A DNA stretch of 64,000 bases, from positions 124,001 to 188,000 of the forward strand of contig NZ_BMSX01000012.1 of assembly GCF_014649375.1 (NCBI RefSeq), written 5' to 3'. Source of the stretch: Streptomyces aurantiogriseus. Lineage in GTDB: Bacteria > Actinomycetota > Actinomycetes > Streptomycetales > Streptomycetaceae. Positions within the stretch are counted from its first letter, which is position 1, and each line of letters starts with the position of its first letter. Position numbers and translations under genes: made by a program. The notes under the pieces were generated by a model that saw only the letters and a list, made by a program, of their open reading frames with translations, searched no databases and was not told the origin of the DNA. Shown piece after piece: positions 1 through 8,324 of the stretch.

Positions 1-1649
1 GACCCCTGCGAGAGGGCCGCCATGTGCCAGGACTTCAGGTCGAAGGCGTCGCCGTGCCGCTTGCGGGCCTTCTCGCGGCCCAGCAGCCAGGCCCGTTCAC
101 CGAGCTTGTAGCCGATGGCCTGGCCGGGGATGGTCAGGTAGCGGGTCAGTTCGCTCTCCACGTAGTCCGCCGGACGGCTGCTGTGCGCGTTGAAGAACTC
201 CTCGGCCAGCTCCGGAGTCCAGCGCTCGCCCGGGTGGAACGGCGAGTCCGCCGGGATCTCGAGCTCCAGATGCATGCCGATGTCGACGATGACCCGGACC
301 GCGCGCATCATCTGCGCGTCCAGGTAGCCGAGCCGCTGCTCCGCGTCCGTGAGGAAGCCCAGCTCGTCCATCAGGCGCTCCGCGTACAGTGCCCACCCCT
401 CGGCGTTGGCGCTGACGATGCCGACGGTGGCCTGGTAGCGGGAGAGGTTCTCGGCCACGTGCACCCACTGCGCGAGCTGGAGGTGATGGCCGGGGACACC
501 CTCGTGGTACCAGGTGGAGACGAGGTCGTAGACCGGGAAGCGGGTCTCGCCCATCGTCGGCAGCCAGGTGCGGCCCGGCCGCGAGAAGTCCTCCGACGGG
601 GGCGAGTAGTACGGTGCCGCCGCGCCGCCGGGCGGCGCGATGCGCGACTCCACCTTCCGTACCCGCTCGGCGAGTTCGAAGTGGGTGCCGTCCAGGGCGT
701 CGATCGCCTGGTCCATCAGGCCCTGCAGCCAGTCGCGGACCTCCTCGACGCCCTCGATGTGCTTGCCGTGCTGGTCGAGGTGCGCGAGCGCCACCCACGG
801 CGTCTCGGCGCCCGGCAGGATCTTCTCGGCCTCCTGCCTCATCTCGGCGAGGAGGCGGTGGTACTCGGCCCAGCCGTACGCGTACGCCTCGTCCAGGTCG
901 AGGTCGGTGCCGTTGAAGTAGCGCGACCAGCGGGCGTAGCGCTCCCGGCCGACGGTGTTCGGGGCGCCCTCGAGGGTCGGCGCGTACACGTCCCGCATCC
1001 AGTCCCGCAGCTCGACGACCGCCGCGGTCGCCGCCCGGGCCGCCTCGTCCAGCTCCGTGCGCAGCGCCTCGGGCCCCTCGGCGGCGAAGTCCTCGAACCA
1101 GCCGCGGCCCGAGCCGTCCGTCTCCGCCCACTCGGTGAGCTGCCCGACGAAGGTGGCGGTCGGCCGCGGCGCCGCGTACAGCTTGCGCTCCAGGCCGAGC
1201 GCCAGGGACTCCCGGTAGCCGGCCAGCGCCGTCGGCACCGCGCGCAGCCGTTCGGCGATCGCCGCCCAGTCCTCGTCGGTCTCCGTCGGCGTCACGGTGA
1301 ACACCTCGCGCACCGTGTGCGCCGGCGTGGCCAGATTGCCGACCGCGCGCAGGCCCTCCTCGGCGTCGTGCACGGCGAGTTCGGCGGTGAGGCGCTCGCG
1401 CAGCAGGCGCGCGCACCGGCGCTCGATGTCACTTTCCGCGCCGGGCCGTCGCTCCGCCTCGTCCAGCTTCGCCAAGGTGTCCCGCGCGAGCTGCGCGAGC
1501 GCCTCCTGGCCCGCCGGTGAGAGGTCGGGCAGGCGGCTCGAACTCTCCTTCACGCCGAGGTAGGTACCGGTGACCGGGTCGAGGGCGACGAGCTCGTCGA
1601 CGTAGGCGTCGGCGACCTCGCGGGGCAGCGGGTTCTTGGTCTGTGACAT
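1..1649 (-). CDS. DUF885 family putative metalloprotein, 3' end beyond window
   Basis: Reverse-strand reading gives about 549 codons beginning MSQTKNPLPREVADAYVDEL and continuing off the left edge without a stop. The zinc-hydrolase signature HEGVPGHH lies near residue 381 (plus-strand positions about 483-506), typical of the DUF885 family, whose members are predicted soluble carboxypeptidase-like metallopeptidases. No signal peptide or membrane segment is seen. The ATG at 1649 was chosen because it gives the usual DUF885 N-terminus; the DNA before it has only a weak ribosome site. The gene is followed upstream on the same strand by an Lrp regulator 32 bp away. Family assignment is firm; the substrate is unknown. 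Confidence 0.88.
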   Translation of the reverse strand, partial: MSQTKNPLPREVADAYVDELVALDPVTGTYLGVKESSSRLPDLSPAGQEALAQLARDTLAKLDEAERRPGAESDIERRCARLLRERLTAELAVHDAEEGLRAVGNLATPAHTVREVFTVTPTETDEDWAAIAERLRAVPTALAGYRESLALGLERKLYAAPRPTATFVGQLTEWAETDGSGRGWFEDFAAEGPEALRTELDEAARAATAAVVELRDWMRDVYAPTLEGAPNTVGRERYARWSRYFNGTDLDLDEAYAYGWAEYHRLLAEMRQEAEKILPGAETPWVALAHLDQHGKHIEGVEEVRDWLQGLMDQAIDALDGTHFELAERVRKVESRIAPPGGAAAPYYSPPSEDFSRPGRTWLPTMGETRFPVYDLVSTWYHEGVPGHHLQLAQWVHVAENLSRYQATVGIVSANAEGWALYAERLMDELGFLTDAEQRLGYLDAQMMRAVRVIVDIGMHLELEIPADSPFHPGERWTPELAEEFFNAHSSRPADYVESELTRYLTIPGQAIGYKLGERAWLLGREKARKRHGDAFDLKSWHMAALSQG

Positions 1650-1681
1650 GCGCACCATCCTGTACGAGGCGGTGCCGCACG

Positions 1682-2173
1682 TCACGGCGTTTGTGGCGAA
1701 GTGGCCGACGGCAGCAGTGGTCCGCAGTCCCACTGCTGGAAGATCAGCCGTGTCTCCACCCGGGCCACCTCCCGCCGTGCCGTGAACTCGTCCAGGACCA
1801 GCCGCTGAAGATCGGCCATGTCCGCCACCGCGACATGCACCAGGTAGTCGTCGGGCCCGGTGAGGTGGAAGACGGTCAGCGCCTCCGGCAACGCCCGGAT
1901 CCGCTCCACGAACGGCCCCACCAGCTCCCGCCGATGCGGCCTGACCTGCACGGACAGCAGCGCCTGCAGACCCCGGCCCAGTTTGGCCGGATCGAGCTGC
2001 AGCCGATGCCCGAGGATCACCCCGGACCGGCGCAGCCGTGTCACCCGGTCCAGGCACGTGGACGGCGCGAGCCCGACCTGCGCCGCGAGATCGCGGTAGG
2101 TGATCCGGGCGTCGTTCTGCAGCAGCCGCAGCAGCTGGAGATCCACCGGGTCCAGTACGACGGATTCGGTCAT
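1682..2173 (-). CDS. Lrp/AsnC family transcriptional regulator
   Basis: A 163-residue protein with an N-terminal winged helix-turn-helix (about residues 5-60; LDPVDLQLLRLLQNDARITY then DLAAQVGLAPSTCLDRVTRL) and a C-terminal RAM/AsnC ligand-binding domain (about 70-145; the GPDDYLVHVAV segment sits where Lrp proteins bind amino acids). Length is normal for the family. It is divergent from the PLP enzyme at 2234, with a 60-bp intergenic gap that would hold both promoters, so control of that enzyme by an amino-acid-sensing Lrp is the simplest inference. The effector cannot be read from the sequence. Confidence 0.9.
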   Translation of the reverse strand: MTESVVLDPVDLQLLRLLQNDARITYRDLAAQVGLAPSTCLDRVTRLRRSGVILGHRLQLDPAKLGRGLQALLSVQVRPHRRELVGPFVERIRALPEALTVFHLTGPDDYLVHVAVADMADLQRLVLDEFTARREVARVETRLIFQQWDCGPLLPSATSPQTP

Positions 2174-2233
2174 TCGCCGAACGTAGCACGGACCTCTCCC
2201 CGACTCACCCGTTCGGTGTTCACCCTGCGGTCC

Positions 2234-3448
2234 ATGGACTCAGCCTCAGCGAGCACGCACGCGTATGACGACGTACGCACGTCTGGAGCGCCCCGCGCAC
2301 TGGCCACCGAGGCCGTGCACGCCGGGCGGGACGACCTGGCCCGGCAGGGCCTGCACGCCCCGCCGATCGACCTGTCCACCACCTATCCCTCGTACGACAG
2401 CCGCGCCGAGGCCGCCCGCATCGACGCGTTCGCCACGACCGGCACCGAACCGGAGGGACCGCCCGTCTACGGGCGGCTGGGCAATCCGACGGTCGCCCGC
2501 TTCGAGACCGCCCTGGCCCGTCTGGAGGGCACCGAGAGCGCGGTCGCGTTCGCCAGCGGCATGGCCGCGCTGAGCGCGGTGCTGCTGGCACGGGCTTCCA
2601 TGGGCCTGCGGCACGTCGTGGCCGTCCGCCCGCTCTACGGCTGCAGCGACCACCTGCTGACCGCCGGACTGCTCGGCTCCGAGGTCACGTGGACCGACCC
2701 CGCCGGGATCGCCGACGCGCTGCGCCCCGACACCGGCCTGGTCATGGTCGAGTCCCCGGCCAATCCGACCCTCGCCGAGGTCGACGTGCGCGCGGTCGCC
2801 CACGCCTGCGGCTCCGTCCCGCTGCTCGTCGACAACACCTTCGCCACGCCCGTCCTCCAGCGCCCGGCGCAGCAGGGGGCCCGGCTGGTGCTGCACAGCG
2901 CCACCAAGTACCTAGGCGGACACGGGGACGTGCTGGCCGGTGTGGTGGCCTGCGACGAGGAGTTCGCCGGACGGCTGCGGCAGATACGGTTCGCCACCGG
3001 CGGGGTGCTGCATCCGCTGGCCGGCTATCTGCTGCTGCGGGGCCTGTCGACGCTGCCGGTGCGGGTGCGGGCCGCCTCCGCGAACGCCGCCGAACTGGCC
3101 CGCCGGCTGGCCGCCGACCCGCGCGTCGCCCGTGTCCACTACCCCCGCATCGGCGGCGCGATGATCGCCTTCGAGGTCCACGGCGACCCGCACGAGGTGA
3201 TCGCGGGCGTCCGCCTGATCACCCCCGCCGTGAGCCTCGGCAGCGTCGACACGCTCATCCAGCACCCGGCGTCCATCAGCCACCGCATCGTGGACGCGGA
3301 GGAACGGCGGGGCGCCGGGGTGAGCGACCGGCTGCTGCGGCTGTCGGTGGGACTGGAGGACGTCGAGGATCTCTGGGGGGATCTGGACGGGGCCCTCGGC
3401 GCGGGAGAAACGGTTCCCCTGTCCGGGCGGGGAGCTGCCACCGTATGA
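2234..3448 (+). CDS. Trans-sulfuration family PLP-dependent enzyme (cystathionine gamma-synthase/lyase-like)
   Basis: A 404-residue protein of the Cys/Met-metabolism PLP fold. The cofactor lysine is in SATKYLGGHGDVLAG and the substrate-side motif YGRLGNPTVARFE is intact. The usual family reaction is beta- or gamma-elimination/replacement on cystathionine, homocysteine or O-acyl-homoserine; which one cannot be told. The segment between the YP motif (VHYPRIGGAMIAFEV) and the C-terminal domain is shorter than in typical family members, which have a His-rich stretch there. I chose ATG 2234 over the much longer open frame because upstream codons read through the divergent lrp gene. Its stop codon is inside the first unit of a 23-bp tandem repeat. 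Confidence 0.88.
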   Translation: MDSASASTHAYDDVRTSGAPRALATEAVHAGRDDLARQGLHAPPIDLSTTYPSYDSRAEAARIDAFATTGTEPEGPPVYGRLGNPTVARFETALARLEGTESAVAFASGMAALSAVLLARASMGLRHVVAVRPLYGCSDHLLTAGLLGSEVTWTDPAGIADALRPDTGLVMVESPANPTLAEVDVRAVAHACGSVPLLVDNTFATPVLQRPAQQGARLVLHSATKYLGGHGDVLAGVVACDEEFAGRLRQIRFATGGVLHPLAGYLLLRGLSTLPVRVRAASANAAELARRLAADPRVARVHYPRIGGAMIAFEVHGDPHEVIAGVRLITPAVSLGSVDTLIQHPASISHRIVDAEERRGAGVSDRLLRLSVGLEDVEDLWGDLDGALGAGETVPLSGRGAATV

Positions 3449-3616
3449 AGCGGGGACCTGTGACCGTATGAGGCGACGGCCTGCCACCATGTGAGGCGAC
3501 GGCCTGCCACCGTATGACGCGACGGCCTGCCTCCGTATGACGCGACGGCCTGCCCCGTATGAGGCGACAGCCTGCCTCCGTATGACGCGACGGCCTGTCA
3601 CCGTACGAAACGACGG
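3434..3616. repeat. Eight-copy 23-bp tandem repeat spanning the PLP-enzyme stop codon
   Basis: Units run 3434-3456, 3457-3479, 3480-3502, 3503-3525, 3526-3548, 3549-3570 (22 bp), 3571-3593 and 3594-3616. The consensus is roughly CCTGCCACCGTATGA followed by CGCGACGG. The first unit contains the TGA stop (3446-3448) of the upstream gene. The last unit ends in GACGG, which is also the beginning of the adjoining terminator hairpin. There are no spacers, so this is not a CRISPR array. Confidence 0.93.
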
Positions 3617-3644
3617 CCCGGCGGTGTGACACCGCCGGGCCGTC
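3612..3644. terminator. Strong bidirectional hairpin between convergent genes
   Basis: Perfect 15-bp arms (GACGGCCCGGCGGTG at 3612-3626 and its complement at 3630-3644) around a TGA loop. It lies between the convergent PLP enzyme and ACT-GNAT gene, so it can end both transcripts. There is no T-tract, as is common in Streptomyces. Confidence 0.85.
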
Positions 3645-3657
3645 CGGTGTGCGCGGA

Positions 3658-5076
3658 TCAGTCCCGAGCGATGCGCTCGCCGTCCCCACCCGGTGCCACT
3701 CGCGCCCCCGCCTTCTCGAGGCGGGCGGTGATGACGAGGGTGCCCTCCTCGATCTGGTAGTCGAGGGGCAGACCCAGGCCGCGCATGGCGGCGACCATGC
3801 CGGTGTTGGAGGACTGCGTCACCGCGTACACGCTCTCGCAGTCCGCCTCGACGGCCAGCGCGACCAGCCGGCCGAGCAGTTCGGCGCCGATGCCGCGCCG
3901 CTGCCACTCGTCCTCGACGAGCAGCGCCACCTCCGTCTCGTCGCCGTCCCACAGCAGGTGCCCGAGGCCGACGATGCGCCCGGAGGGGGCCTGCACGGCG
4001 AGGGTGCGGCCGAAGCGCGGGCTGAGCAGGTGGTTGAGGTAGCGGTCGGCGTCGCCGACCGGCCCGTGGTAGCGCATGCCGAGCGTGCGCGCCGAGCACC
4101 GCTCGTGCATGGCCTTCGCCGCCTCCAGGTCACCGGTGTCGGCCCGGCGCACGGTGATGGCGTTGCCCTCGGGCAGCGTCAGCACGTCCTGCCCGGCCGG
4201 GACCCGCGGGCCCAGCCGGGCGTCCAGCTCCACCAGCGCCCGTGCCCGCGCGAACTCGGTCGGTGTGAACGGCAGATACGGCCGCTCCACGGTGATCACT
4301 CCGCCTTCCGGCGCCCGCAGGCGCATCATGGTGTCCTCCAGGACCCCTTCCACCGGCACGGCCTCCGGCCCACGTCCGCCGCCCTTCGTGGCGGCGGGCA
4401 GGGAGCGGATCGTGCACCGGCCCAGCAACTGCCGTAGCGCGAGTGGCAGTTCGGCCGCGTCCAGCGCCGTACGGGTGGCCAGGCCCAGGACCCGGGTCGG
4501 GGCGTCCACCAGATCGTGGGCGTCGGCCCGCTCGATCCAGGTGCCCGCGCCGCCGGCCCGCGCCACGGCCCGGGTGATGTCGGCCGCCGCGAGCGCGCCC
4601 GGGGCCCGCAGCAGGAACTCGTCCACCGTGTCCTCACCCAGTGGATGTGTCTGCAGGCTGAGGATGTCGACCCGGTGGTCGGCCAGCGCCGTGCACAGCG
4701 CGGCCAGCGACCCCGGCGCGTCCCTCACCGTCGTCCGCATCCGCCACAGGGCGCTCTGCGCGGCGACGCCGGCGGGGAGTTCGGACGGCCCGGCCTGCCC
4801 CTCGCGGGAGGGCGGCCGGGCATCGGTATCACTCGTGGGCGGTGCGTGGCCGTGGCGCCGTGACCACCAGACGTGGAATCCCGCGGTGGCGATCAGGCCG
4901 GCCGCGGAGACGGCCAGCAGTCCGGGGCCGTCGGGGCCGTGCCCCACGAGGTTCGCGACCACGTCGGCCACCGCGACCGCCGTGAAGAGGGCGGCGAGCT
5001 CCACCACGTCCCGCCGCCAGTGGTGCACCGGGCGCCCGTGTTTACGGCGCGTCACATCAGACATGTCTCGAGTCAT
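3658..5076 (-). CDS. Membrane-anchored ACT-domain/GNAT acetyltransferase fusion
   Basis: A 472-residue protein with two predicted membrane helices near the N-terminus (about residues 26-44 and 50-68), an ACT-like regulatory domain (about 110-185; MRTTVRDAPGSLAALCTALA) and a C-terminal GNAT domain (about 310-440) with an acetyl-CoA loop WQRRGIGAELLGRLVALA. ACT domains usually bind amino acids, so an amino-acid-regulated acetyltransferase is a reasonable inference; the acceptor is unknown. ATG 5076 (MTRDMSD) is used, and a second ATG at 5064 is equally possible. It is convergent with the PLP enzyme across a strong hairpin. Confidence 0.82.
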   Translation of the reverse strand: MTRDMSDVTRRKHGRPVHHWRRDVVELAALFTAVAVADVVANLVGHGPDGPGLLAVSAAGLIATAGFHVWWSRRHGHAPPTSDTDARPPSREGQAGPSELPAGVAAQSALWRMRTTVRDAPGSLAALCTALADHRVDILSLQTHPLGEDTVDEFLLRAPGALAAADITRAVARAGGAGTWIERADAHDLVDAPTRVLGLATRTALDAAELPLALRQLLGRCTIRSLPAATKGGGRGPEAVPVEGVLEDTMMRLRAPEGGVITVERPYLPFTPTEFARARALVELDARLGPRVPAGQDVLTLPEGNAITVRRADTGDLEAAKAMHERCSARTLGMRYHGPVGDADRYLNHLLSPRFGRTLAVQAPSGRIVGLGHLLWDGDETEVALLVEDEWQRRGIGAELLGRLVALAVEADCESVYAVTQSSNTGMVAAMRGLGLPLDYQIEEGTLVITARLEKAGARVAPGGDGERIARD

Positions 5077-5226
5077 GCAGCCACTGTGAAGGAACGGTGT
5101 TGCGTGATCACGAACGCTTTGTGACTGATGGGTAAAGCATGCATTTGACCGTTTTGTTCACTCTTCTACGGCTACGGGGCCGTGGTTCGGTACGGCTGCG
5201 AAGCCGCAGGTCGTGCAGGGGCCGCA

Positions 5227-5257
5227 CCGCGCACCGGGAGATGACGCCGGTGCGCGG
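5227..5257 (-). terminator. Hairpin terminator downstream of phoD
   Basis: Perfect 11-bp arms CCGCGCACCGG (5227-5237) and CCGGTGCGCGG (5247-5257), with a 9-nt loop. It lies 24 bp beyond the phoD stop codon. Confidence 0.7.
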
Positions 5258-5280
5258 AGCACCCTTCGAGGGTACGGGAG

Positions 5281-6855
5281 TTACTGGCCGACCCGGCCCG
5301 GCTGGAGCACCTGGGTGAACAGCACCGTGCCGTCCTGCTCACGCAGCCGCACCGTCAGCTCCCCGCTGTCGTCGTCGATGTCGACCTCGCCGAAGAACTG
5401 GTAGCCGCCCGCCGGGGAAACGTTGGCCGTGGTCGGCGCCTTGACGAAGACGCGGTCCGGGCCGAAGGTGCGGTCCAGCGTGTTCGCCGGGAACGCGCCC
5501 GCGTTGAGCGGTCCGGAGACGAACTCCCAGAACGGCGCGAAGTCCTTGAACGCGGCCCGTGACGGGTCGTAGTGCTGGGCCGAGGTGTGGTGGACGTCGG
5601 CCGTCAGCCACACCGTGCCGGTGATCCGCCGGTGCTTGATGAACCGCAGCAGTTCGGCGATCTGCAGCTCACGGCCGAGCGGCGCGCCGGGATCGCCCTG
5701 CGCGACCGCCTCGAGGTTCGGCTTCCCGTCGCCGGTGTCCGGCACGACCAGGCCCAGCGGCATGTCGGAGGCGATCACCTTCCACACCGCCCGGGAGCGG
5801 GCCAGCTCGCGCTTGAGCCACTCCAGCTGCTCACGGCCGAGGATGCCCTGCGGGTCGGTGGTCTGGTCGTCGGGCGAGTTCGCGTTGCGATACGTCCGCA
5901 TGTCCAGGACGAAGACGTCGAGGAGCGGGCCGTGATGAACGGTCCGGTACACCCGGCCGTCGGGGCGGCGCAGGGTCGAGATCGGGAAGTACTCCGAGAA
6001 GGCCTGACGGGCGCGTGCGGCCAGGACGTCGATGTTCTTCTCCGTGTAACGGCTGTCGGCGAAGATCTCGCCGGGGAACCAGTTGTTGGTCACCTCGTGG
6101 TCGTCCCACTGGATGATGGAGGGGACCTGCGCGTTGAACCGCTTCAGGTTCTCGTCGATCAGGTTGTAACGGAAGTTGCCGCGGAACTCGGCCAGGGTCT
6201 CGGCGACCTTCGACTTCTCCTCGGTGGTGATGTTCCGCCAGGTGCTGCCGTCGGGCAGGGTGACCGACGCCGAGAGCGGGCCGTCGGCGTAGATGTTGTC
6301 ACCGCTGCAGAGGAAGAAGTCCGGGTCCAGCGCGGCCATCGCGTTGTAGATCTGGTAACCGCCGAAGTCGGGGTTGATGCCCCAGCCCTGACCGGCCAGG
6401 TCGCCCGACCACACGAAGCGCACGCCGGAACGCCGCCGGACCGAGGCCGTACGGAACGTGCCGGTGACCGGCTCGCCGGTGCGGCGCGGGTCGTCCGGGT
6501 CGGCGAGCAGCACCCGGTAGTGGATCTGCTCGCCCGGCGGCAGCCCCCGCAGCCCTGTCGTGCCGGTGAAGTCCGTGTCCGGGCCGAGCAGCGGACCGTG
6601 CCATCTGCGCGGATTGCGGAACGACTCGGTGGCCGACGTCTCGACGATCATCCGGGCCGGCCGGTCGGAGCGCACCCACACCAGCCCGGAGTCGGAGGTC
6701 ACGTCCCCCGTCTGCACGCCCCAGCCCGCCTTGGGACGTCCGGACAGGGCGAAGGCCGGCGCCGCGCCGAGACCGGTCGGCAGGGTCAGGGCCGCCGACG
6801 CGGCCAACGAGCCGCGCAGGACGCTGCGGCGCCCGGGGAGCGGACGAAGTGACAT
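5281..6855 (-). CDS. phoD: Secreted alkaline phosphatase D (PhoD family)
   Basis: A 524-residue PhoD-type phosphodiesterase/phosphatase. It opens with a twin-arginine signal (GRRSVLRGSLAASAALTLPT, cleavage probably after AFA near residue 35), as expected for Tat-exported PhoD that folds with its metals in the cytoplasm. The metallophosphatase core is visible: WSGDLAG, SGDNIYADGP, WDDHEVTNNW, LDMRTYR and VWLTADVHHTSAQHY. Such enzymes release phosphate from organic esters and teichoic acids outside the cell. ATG 6855 is preceded by AGGAGG (6863-6868) on the coding strand. The longer open frame upstream lacks the Tat start context. A PhoP-type sequence lies further upstream. Confidence 0.93.
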   Translation of the reverse strand: MSLRPLPGRRSVLRGSLAASAALTLPTGLGAAPAFALSGRPKAGWGVQTGDVTSDSGLVWVRSDRPARMIVETSATESFRNPRRWHGPLLGPDTDFTGTTGLRGLPPGEQIHYRVLLADPDDPRRTGEPVTGTFRTASVRRRSGVRFVWSGDLAGQGWGINPDFGGYQIYNAMAALDPDFFLCSGDNIYADGPLSASVTLPDGSTWRNITTEEKSKVAETLAEFRGNFRYNLIDENLKRFNAQVPSIIQWDDHEVTNNWFPGEIFADSRYTEKNIDVLAARARQAFSEYFPISTLRRPDGRVYRTVHHGPLLDVFVLDMRTYRNANSPDDQTTDPQGILGREQLEWLKRELARSRAVWKVIASDMPLGLVVPDTGDGKPNLEAVAQGDPGAPLGRELQIAELLRFIKHRRITGTVWLTADVHHTSAQHYDPSRAAFKDFAPFWEFVSGPLNAGAFPANTLDRTFGPDRVFVKAPTTANVSPAGGYQFFGEVDIDDDSGELTVRLREQDGTVLFTQVLQPGRVGQ

Positions 6856-6920
6856 GGAAGGGCCTCCTGTGACGCGAACCGGCCGGTGTGCACAGCCACA
6901 ACTACTGGTACGCCGCAGCG

Positions 6921-6942
6921 CACACGGAAACCTCAAGTGAAC
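6921..6942 (-). promoter_or_regulatory. Possible PHO box upstream of phoD
   Basis: On the coding strand there is GTTCACTTGAG followed directly by GTTTCCGTGTG. The first 11-mer matches the GTTCACC-like PhoP direct-repeat unit well; the second only at its start. The position, 66-87 bp before the ATG, and the known phosphate control of Streptomyces phoD make PhoP binding plausible. Confidence 0.38.
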
Positions 6943-6955
6943 AACTGGGCGAGTG

Positions 6956-7339
6956 AGGAGGGGAGAAGGACGCGCAGGGGCTGGGCGGATCGGGGGACGG
7001 GGCCAGGAGCGGGCCGACGGGGCGTCGAGGCAGGCACGTAGCCCGACCCCGGCGCTGCTCTCCTCCGTCGTCGCCGGCATGCCGTCGCGGAACCGCCGCG
7101 GGGTGGGCGCACCGGAGGGCGAGGCGAGCGGCGTCGCCGTCGAGGCGCGGACGTGCGGGTCTTGCCCGGGCGGCTGTCCGGGGCGGTATACGGCGGAGCG
7201 CTGCGGCGCGCGGCGGCCGGCTCTGAGGCCCGTCCCCCTGCCGCCACCGCGTGCACCGTGTCCCTCCCAGCCCGGCCGGAACGCCGGACGCCCTCAAGGC
7301 CGGAGTCGCCTTGGCGGAAAAAGGGGAGTCGCTGCCTCC
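6956..7339. other. Intergenic stretch without a convincing gene
   Basis: Open frames exist on both strands but are rich in Arg and Pro, lack ribosome sites, and resemble GC-shadow frames. I see no hairpin, repeat or motif here beyond the phoD promoter side. Confidence 0.5.
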
Positions 7340-8170
7340 TCAGCGGCTCCCGTCCAGAAGCACCCGCGCCACCAGCGCCGGGTCGTCGTTCATCGGGCAG
7401 TGGCCGCAGCCGGGCAGGCGGACCAGGCGGGCCCGGGGGATGATCTGCTTGGCGCGGACGCCCTGACGGCGTACCAGGAGCCAGTCCCGGGTGCCCCAGG
7501 CCACGGTGACCGGGATTCCGGGGATGTCGTCGGTGAACTTGACGGTCGTACCGGCCCGCAGGGTCTGGTCGAAGCCGGTCGCCTGGGCCAGCGCGAGCGT
7601 CTCGGCGACCACGGCCTCGGGGGAACGGCGGCCCGGGCGGGCGTAGATGGTGCTGGTCAGGGCCGTGCGGCCGGCCGCCGTGCGCGACAGGCGCTCGACC
7701 AGGGGCAGCGGCAGCCGCTGGGAGATCTGACGCATGGTGAGCAGGACGCCGAAGGCGTACCGCCGCTCGGCCTCCGACCAGAACCCGGCCGGGGACAGGG
7801 CGGTGACGGACCGTACGTGCTTCTCGCGGCCGAGTTCCAGGGCCAGCAGCCCGCCCAGCGAGTTGCCGGCGACATGGGGCCGTTCGAGCTCCAGTGCCTC
7901 GCAGAAGGCGCCGAACACCGAGGTCGTCGTGGGCAGGTCGTAGGCGAGCCCGTCGGGCAGGGCCGGGGACGCGCCGAAGCCGGGGAGGTCCACGGCGATC
8001 ACGTCCCGCTCGGTGGCGAGGATGTCCACCACGGGGTCCCAGGCCTGGCGGTGGTGCCCGATGCCGTGCAGCAGGAGCAGCGGCTCGCCGCGCCCCGCGC
8101 GCGCGTAGGAGACGGTGACGGGCTGCGGGCCACGGGGGGTGGGGACCGTGAAGGAGACGGTGGCGGACAT
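7340..8170 (-). CDS. Alpha/beta-fold hydrolase
   Basis: A 276-residue single-domain alpha/beta hydrolase. The oxyanion segment LLLLHGIGHHRQAWDPVV, the nucleophile elbow AGNSLGGLLAL (Ser in GNSLGG), an acid in WGTRDWLLV and a histidine in PGCGHCPMNDDP form the expected catalytic set. Similar enzymes include epoxide hydrolases, haloperoxidases and esterases; the substrate is not predictable. ATG 8170 has GAGGAG 8-13 nt upstream, whereas the longer frame to 8338 lacks a ribosome site and overlaps the divergent sigma gene. It is divergent from an ECF41 sigma factor with a perfect palindrome in between. Confidence 0.87.
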   Translation of the reverse strand: MSATVSFTVPTPRGPQPVTVSYARAGRGEPLLLLHGIGHHRQAWDPVVDILATERDVIAVDLPGFGASPALPDGLAYDLPTTTSVFGAFCEALELERPHVAGNSLGGLLALELGREKHVRSVTALSPAGFWSEAERRYAFGVLLTMRQISQRLPLPLVERLSRTAAGRTALTSTIYARPGRRSPEAVVAETLALAQATGFDQTLRAGTTVKFTDDIPGIPVTVAWGTRDWLLVRRQGVRAKQIIPRARLVRLPGCGHCPMNDDPALVARVLLDGSR

Positions 8171-8255
8171 GGGGGTGCTCCTCGTCTGTACGGGCTGACG
8201 GGCTGACGGGGTCCGGGCGACCGGCCGACGCCGCGTAGACAGCTTGTCAGCAATT

Positions 8256-8271
8256 GCTACCCGCGGGTAGC
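8256..8271. promoter_or_regulatory. Perfect 16-bp palindrome in a divergent promoter region
   Basis: GCTACCCGCGGGTAGC is fully self-complementary with no loop. It lies midway between the starts of the hydrolase (8170) and the sigma factor (8325), a typical place for a dimeric repressor operator. No cognate regulator is encoded next to it. Confidence 0.5.
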
Positions 8272-8324
8272 CCCTGTTCGCGCGCCGTCTGGACACCGGC
8301 AGAGGTGTCGGATGGGATGGCACC

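Noticed and set aside
24..1520. 498-aa forward open frame over the DUF885 gene
   Set aside because: Antisense shadow typical of high-GC DNA; the reverse strand holds a recognisable metallohydrolase with HEGVPGHH.
3434..3616. Possible CRISPR array
   Set aside because: Repeats are directly adjacent with no unique spacers, and no cas genes are nearby.
5150..5175. GTTCACTC sequence resembling a PHO box
   Set aside because: It points toward the 3' end of phoD and no gene starts in that direction; only one unit matches.
6902..7297. 131-codon reverse frame upstream of phoD
   Set aside because: Arg/Pro-rich without a domain or ribosome site; overlaps the phoD promoter.
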